Shown piece by piece: positions 62,033 through 64,000 of a stretch of DNA of 64,000 bases. Source of the DNA: Agrobacterium albertimagni AOL15 (lineage in GTDB: Bacteria > Pseudomonadota > Alphaproteobacteria > Rhizobiales > Rhizobiaceae); contig NZ_ALJF01000004.1 of the NCBI RefSeq assembly GCF_000300855.1, positions 124,001 through 188,000 on the forward strand. The letters are read 5' to 3'. The position numbers were made by a program, and so were the translations under genes. The notes below the pieces were generated by a model. It saw only the letters and a list, made by a program, of their open reading frames with translations. It did not search any database and was not told the DNA's origin. The stretch's first letter is position 1. Each line of letters starts with the position of its first letter.

Positions 62033-62061
62033 AAAAAGAAAAGACCGGAGGACACCCCGCC

Positions 62062-63333
62062 ATGCCAGCCTCTTCCACCAAGCCGCTCGATCTCGATTAT
62101 GTGCGCAGCCAGTTCCCGGGGCTTGCCCGCGGCTGGACCTTCTTCGACAATGCGGGCGGCTCACAGATCCTGAAGGGCGCAGTCGAGCGCATAAACACCT
62201 TCCTCTTTGAGAAGAACGTGCAGATCGGCGGCTCCTACGAGGTATCGCAGGCGGCAGCCGCAGCCCTCCAGGAGGCGCGCACGGCGGCCATGCATCTGGT
62301 CAATGCCAGCCGCCCAGAAGAGATCGTCTTCGGCAATTCGACGACCGCGTTGTTGCAGAACCTCGCGCGCGCGATGCATAGCCAGCTATCGGCAGGCGAC
62401 GAGATCATCATCACGATTGCGGACCACGAATCCAATATCGGCCCCTGGGACCGACTGCAGGAGCGTGGCGTGGTGCTGAAGATATGGCCGCTGAACAAGG
62501 AGACTTTGACGCTGGATCTCGCCGATCTCGGCCCGTTGATGACCGAACGCACGAAACTCGTCTGCGTGACCCATTGCTCGAACCTGCTGGGCTCGATCAA
62601 CCCGATCCGCGAGATCGCCGATTTCGTGCATGCCCGCGGCGCCAAGATCTGCGTCGATGCGGTTGCATACGCACCCCACCGGGCCGTCGACGTTCAGGCT
62701 TTCGACGTCGACTACTATGTCTTCAGCCTCTACAAGACCTATGGTCCGCATTACGCCCTCATGTATGGCAAATACGACCTGCTTCTCGAGCTCGACCCGA
62801 TCTACCACTACTTTTACGGCAAGGACAAAGTGCCGGGCAAGCTGGAGCCGGGCAACCCCAATTACGAGCTCGCCTATTCCACCTGCGGCATCGTCGACTA
62901 CCTCGTGAGCCTTGGCGAACAGGCCGGCGAAACCGGCAGCGTGCGCCGGAAAATCGAGGCCGCCTATGCGGCGATCACGGCGCAGGAGGATGCCCTGACC
63001 GACCGTCTGCTCACCTATCTGCGCTCGCGCAACGACTGCATGATCGTCGGCCAGTCAGCCAATCACGAGAGCCGCCGGGTGCCGACCATCGCCTTCCGCT
63101 TCGACGGTCGCGAGGCCGGCGAGATGTGCAGGGCGATGGACGCAGAAAAGATCGCGATGCGCTTCGGCGATTTTCACTCGCGCCGGCTCGCCGAATATCT
63201 CGGCCTGACGGATCATGGCGGCATGCTGCGCGTCTCGATGGTGCATTACAACACCCTGGAGGAAGTGGACCGCTTCACGGCAGCGCTTGACCGGATCCTG
63301 GCCGGACAGGCCGGGTTTGCGAAAGCAAGCTGA
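62062..63333 (+). CDS. Class V aminotransferase / cysteine desulfurase-like enzyme
   Basis: A 423-residue PLP enzyme of the class V aminotransferase fold. The PLP lysine is Lys225 in FSLYKTYGPHYALM, the Asp of the cofactor ring pocket is in CVDAVAYAPH (about 197-206), and the His in ADHESN (about 120-125) stacks on the ring. The family includes NifS-type desulfurases, selenocysteine lyases and isopenicillin-N-epimerase-like enzymes. The FKS-to-FSLYKT change and the lack of a nearby iron-sulfur partner argue for an amino-acid or amine substrate rather than Fe-S assembly. It lies 29 bases after the ATPase gene in the same operon. Confidence 0.85.
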   Translation: MPASSTKPLDLDYVRSQFPGLARGWTFFDNAGGSQILKGAVERINTFLFEKNVQIGGSYEVSQAAAAALQEARTAAMHLVNASRPEEIVFGNSTTALLQNLARAMHSQLSAGDEIIITIADHESNIGPWDRLQERGVVLKIWPLNKETLTLDLADLGPLMTERTKLVCVTHCSNLLGSINPIREIADFVHARGAKICVDAVAYAPHRAVDVQAFDVDYYVFSLYKTYGPHYALMYGKYDLLLELDPIYHYFYGKDKVPGKLEPGNPNYELAYSTCGIVDYLVSLGEQAGETGSVRRKIEAAYAAITAQEDALTDRLLTYLRSRNDCMIVGQSANHESRRVPTIAFRFDGREAGEMCRAMDAEKIAMRFGDFHSRRLAEYLGLTDHGGMLRVSMVHYNTLEEVDRFTAALDRILAGQAGFAKAS

Positions 63334-63358
63334 GCCTCAACTGAGAAGGACGAGCCCC

Positions 63359-64000
63359 ATGCATTTCGACACGGTGATCCGCAACGGAACGGTGGTGACA
63401 GCGAGCGATACCTTTGTCAGCGATGTCGGCATCAAAAACGGGCGGATCGTGGCGCTGGCAACCGATCTGACGGATGCCGACGAGGTGATCGATGCGACGG
63501 GGCTCTTCGTCCTCCCCGGCGGGATCGACAGCCATGTGCATCTCGACCAGCCGTCCGGTGAGGGCATCGTCATGGCTGATGATTTCGACAGCGGCACGCG
63601 GTCGGCTGCGATCGGCGGCAACAGCAGCGTGCTCGCCTTCTGCATGCAGGAAAAGGGTCAGTCACTTCGCGAGGCGCTCAAGGTCTATCACGGCAAGGCC
63701 GAGGGGAAATGTCATATCGACGTGTCCTTCCACCTCGTCGTGACCGATCCGACGGCAGAAGTTCTCGGCCAGGAACTGCCGGCGCTTGTCGAAGATGGCT
63801 ATACCTCGCTCAAGGTCTTCATGACCTATGAGGGACTGCGTCTGCGTGACGACGAGATTCTGGCCACGCTCGATACGGCAAGGCGCACCGGTGCGCTGGT
63901 CATGGTCCATTGCGAAAACGAGGACGCGATCCGCTACTTGATCGGCCGGCACGAGGAAGAGGGCAAATTCGCCCCGAAATACCATGCCACAACCCGCCCG
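63359..64000 (+). CDS. Dihydropyrimidinase / hydantoinase-like amidohydrolase (cut by window end)
   Basis: The first 214 residues of a cyclic amidohydrolase; no stop codon lies within the window. Visible metal-site parts are the HxH of PGGIDSHVHLDQ (about 57-68), the carbamylated-lysine region SLKVFMTYEG (about 150-160) and the following MVHCENED (about 180-188). This is the D-hydantoinase/dihydropyrimidinase pattern, opening cyclic ureides such as dihydrouracil or hydantoin. AGAAGGA precedes the ATG at 63359. It lies 25 bases after the class V aminotransferase gene in the amino-acid uptake operon, so transport, PLP chemistry and ring opening probably form one pathway. Confidence 0.88.
   Translation, partial: MHFDTVIRNGTVVTASDTFVSDVGIKNGRIVALATDLTDADEVIDATGLFVLPGGIDSHVHLDQPSGEGIVMADDFDSGTRSAAIGGNSSVLAFCMQEKGQSLREALKVYHGKAEGKCHIDVSFHLVVTDPTAEVLGQELPALVEDGYTSLKVFMTYEGLRLRDDEILATLDTARRTGALVMVHCENEDAIRYLIGRHEEEGKFAPKYHATTRP

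Noticed and set aside
62062..63333. NifS/IscS cysteine desulfurase for Fe-S assembly
   Set aside because: No IscU, SufE or other assembly gene is nearby and the operon context is amino-acid uptake and ureide-type hydrolysis.

Overview
The window is a gene-dense, high-GC chromosomal segment from an alphaproteobacterium, almost certainly a member of the Rhizobiaceae (Rhizobium/Agrobacterium group). Supporting signs are the IF-3 sequence, an Irr-type iron box in front of mbfA, a BA14K-like protein, the three-gene N-acetylglutaminylglutamine amide (NAGGN) osmolyte set, GGAAC/CGTT promoters of the EcfG general-stress type, CtrA-type TTAA-N7-TTAA boxes and palindromic intergenic mosaic repeats. There is no rRNA, insertion sequence, prophage or CRISPR array. 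One tRNA gene, tRNA-Leu(CAG), is present.

Layout. 0-9.8 kb: infC with an AUU start, a serine hydrolase, a transglutaminase-like protease behind a CtrA box, an MFS carrier, the iron exporter mbfA divergent from a truncated hemoglobin, an orphan TRAP binding protein, a membrane alpha/beta hydrolase and acetylpolyamine amidohydrolase. 9.9-17.7 kb: two XRE-cupin regulators, kbl-tdh for threonine breakdown, a MOSC protein, an FAD protein, DUF2171 and a PagL-like barrel. 17.8-22.1 kb: a compact ECF sigma/anti-sigma locus in which four genes carry the same GGAATAA-N14-CGT promoter. 22.1-28.9 kb: small enzymes, two type II toxin-antitoxin modules, and lepA. 28.9-30.3 kb: non-coding, with palindromic repeats and a candidate structured RNA.

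30.3-43.7 kb: a CRTAC1/vanadium-haloperoxidase pair, LysE, a glutamine amidotransferase, DoxX, a SelT/SelW-like protein, the tRNA, a Tad-type protein, and an aminopeptidase/MarR/NlpC-P60 group. 43.8-49.2 kb: a DNA translocase of the FtsK family without membrane segments, then stress-type genes (DUF892, YihY) behind EcfG-like promoters. 49.3-58.8 kb: the NAGGN genes asnO-ngg and their M42 peptidase, split by a metal/PepSY operon and a GlxA-type regulator. 58.9-64 kb: a GntR/FCD regulator divergent from an amino-acid ABC uptake operon that continues into a class V aminotransferase and a dihydropyrimidinase-like enzyme cut by the window end.

The strongest candidate for an undescribed system is the ECF locus at 17.8-22.1 kb: sigma factor, membrane anti-sigma, secreted Asp/Gly-rich subtilase, secreted Ser-Asn repeat protein and a DUF6065-like protein, tied together by a promoter motif I found only there. 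Other points worth checking are a threonine dehydrogenase lacking the structural-zinc cysteines, the soluble translocase, and the split NAGGN cluster.
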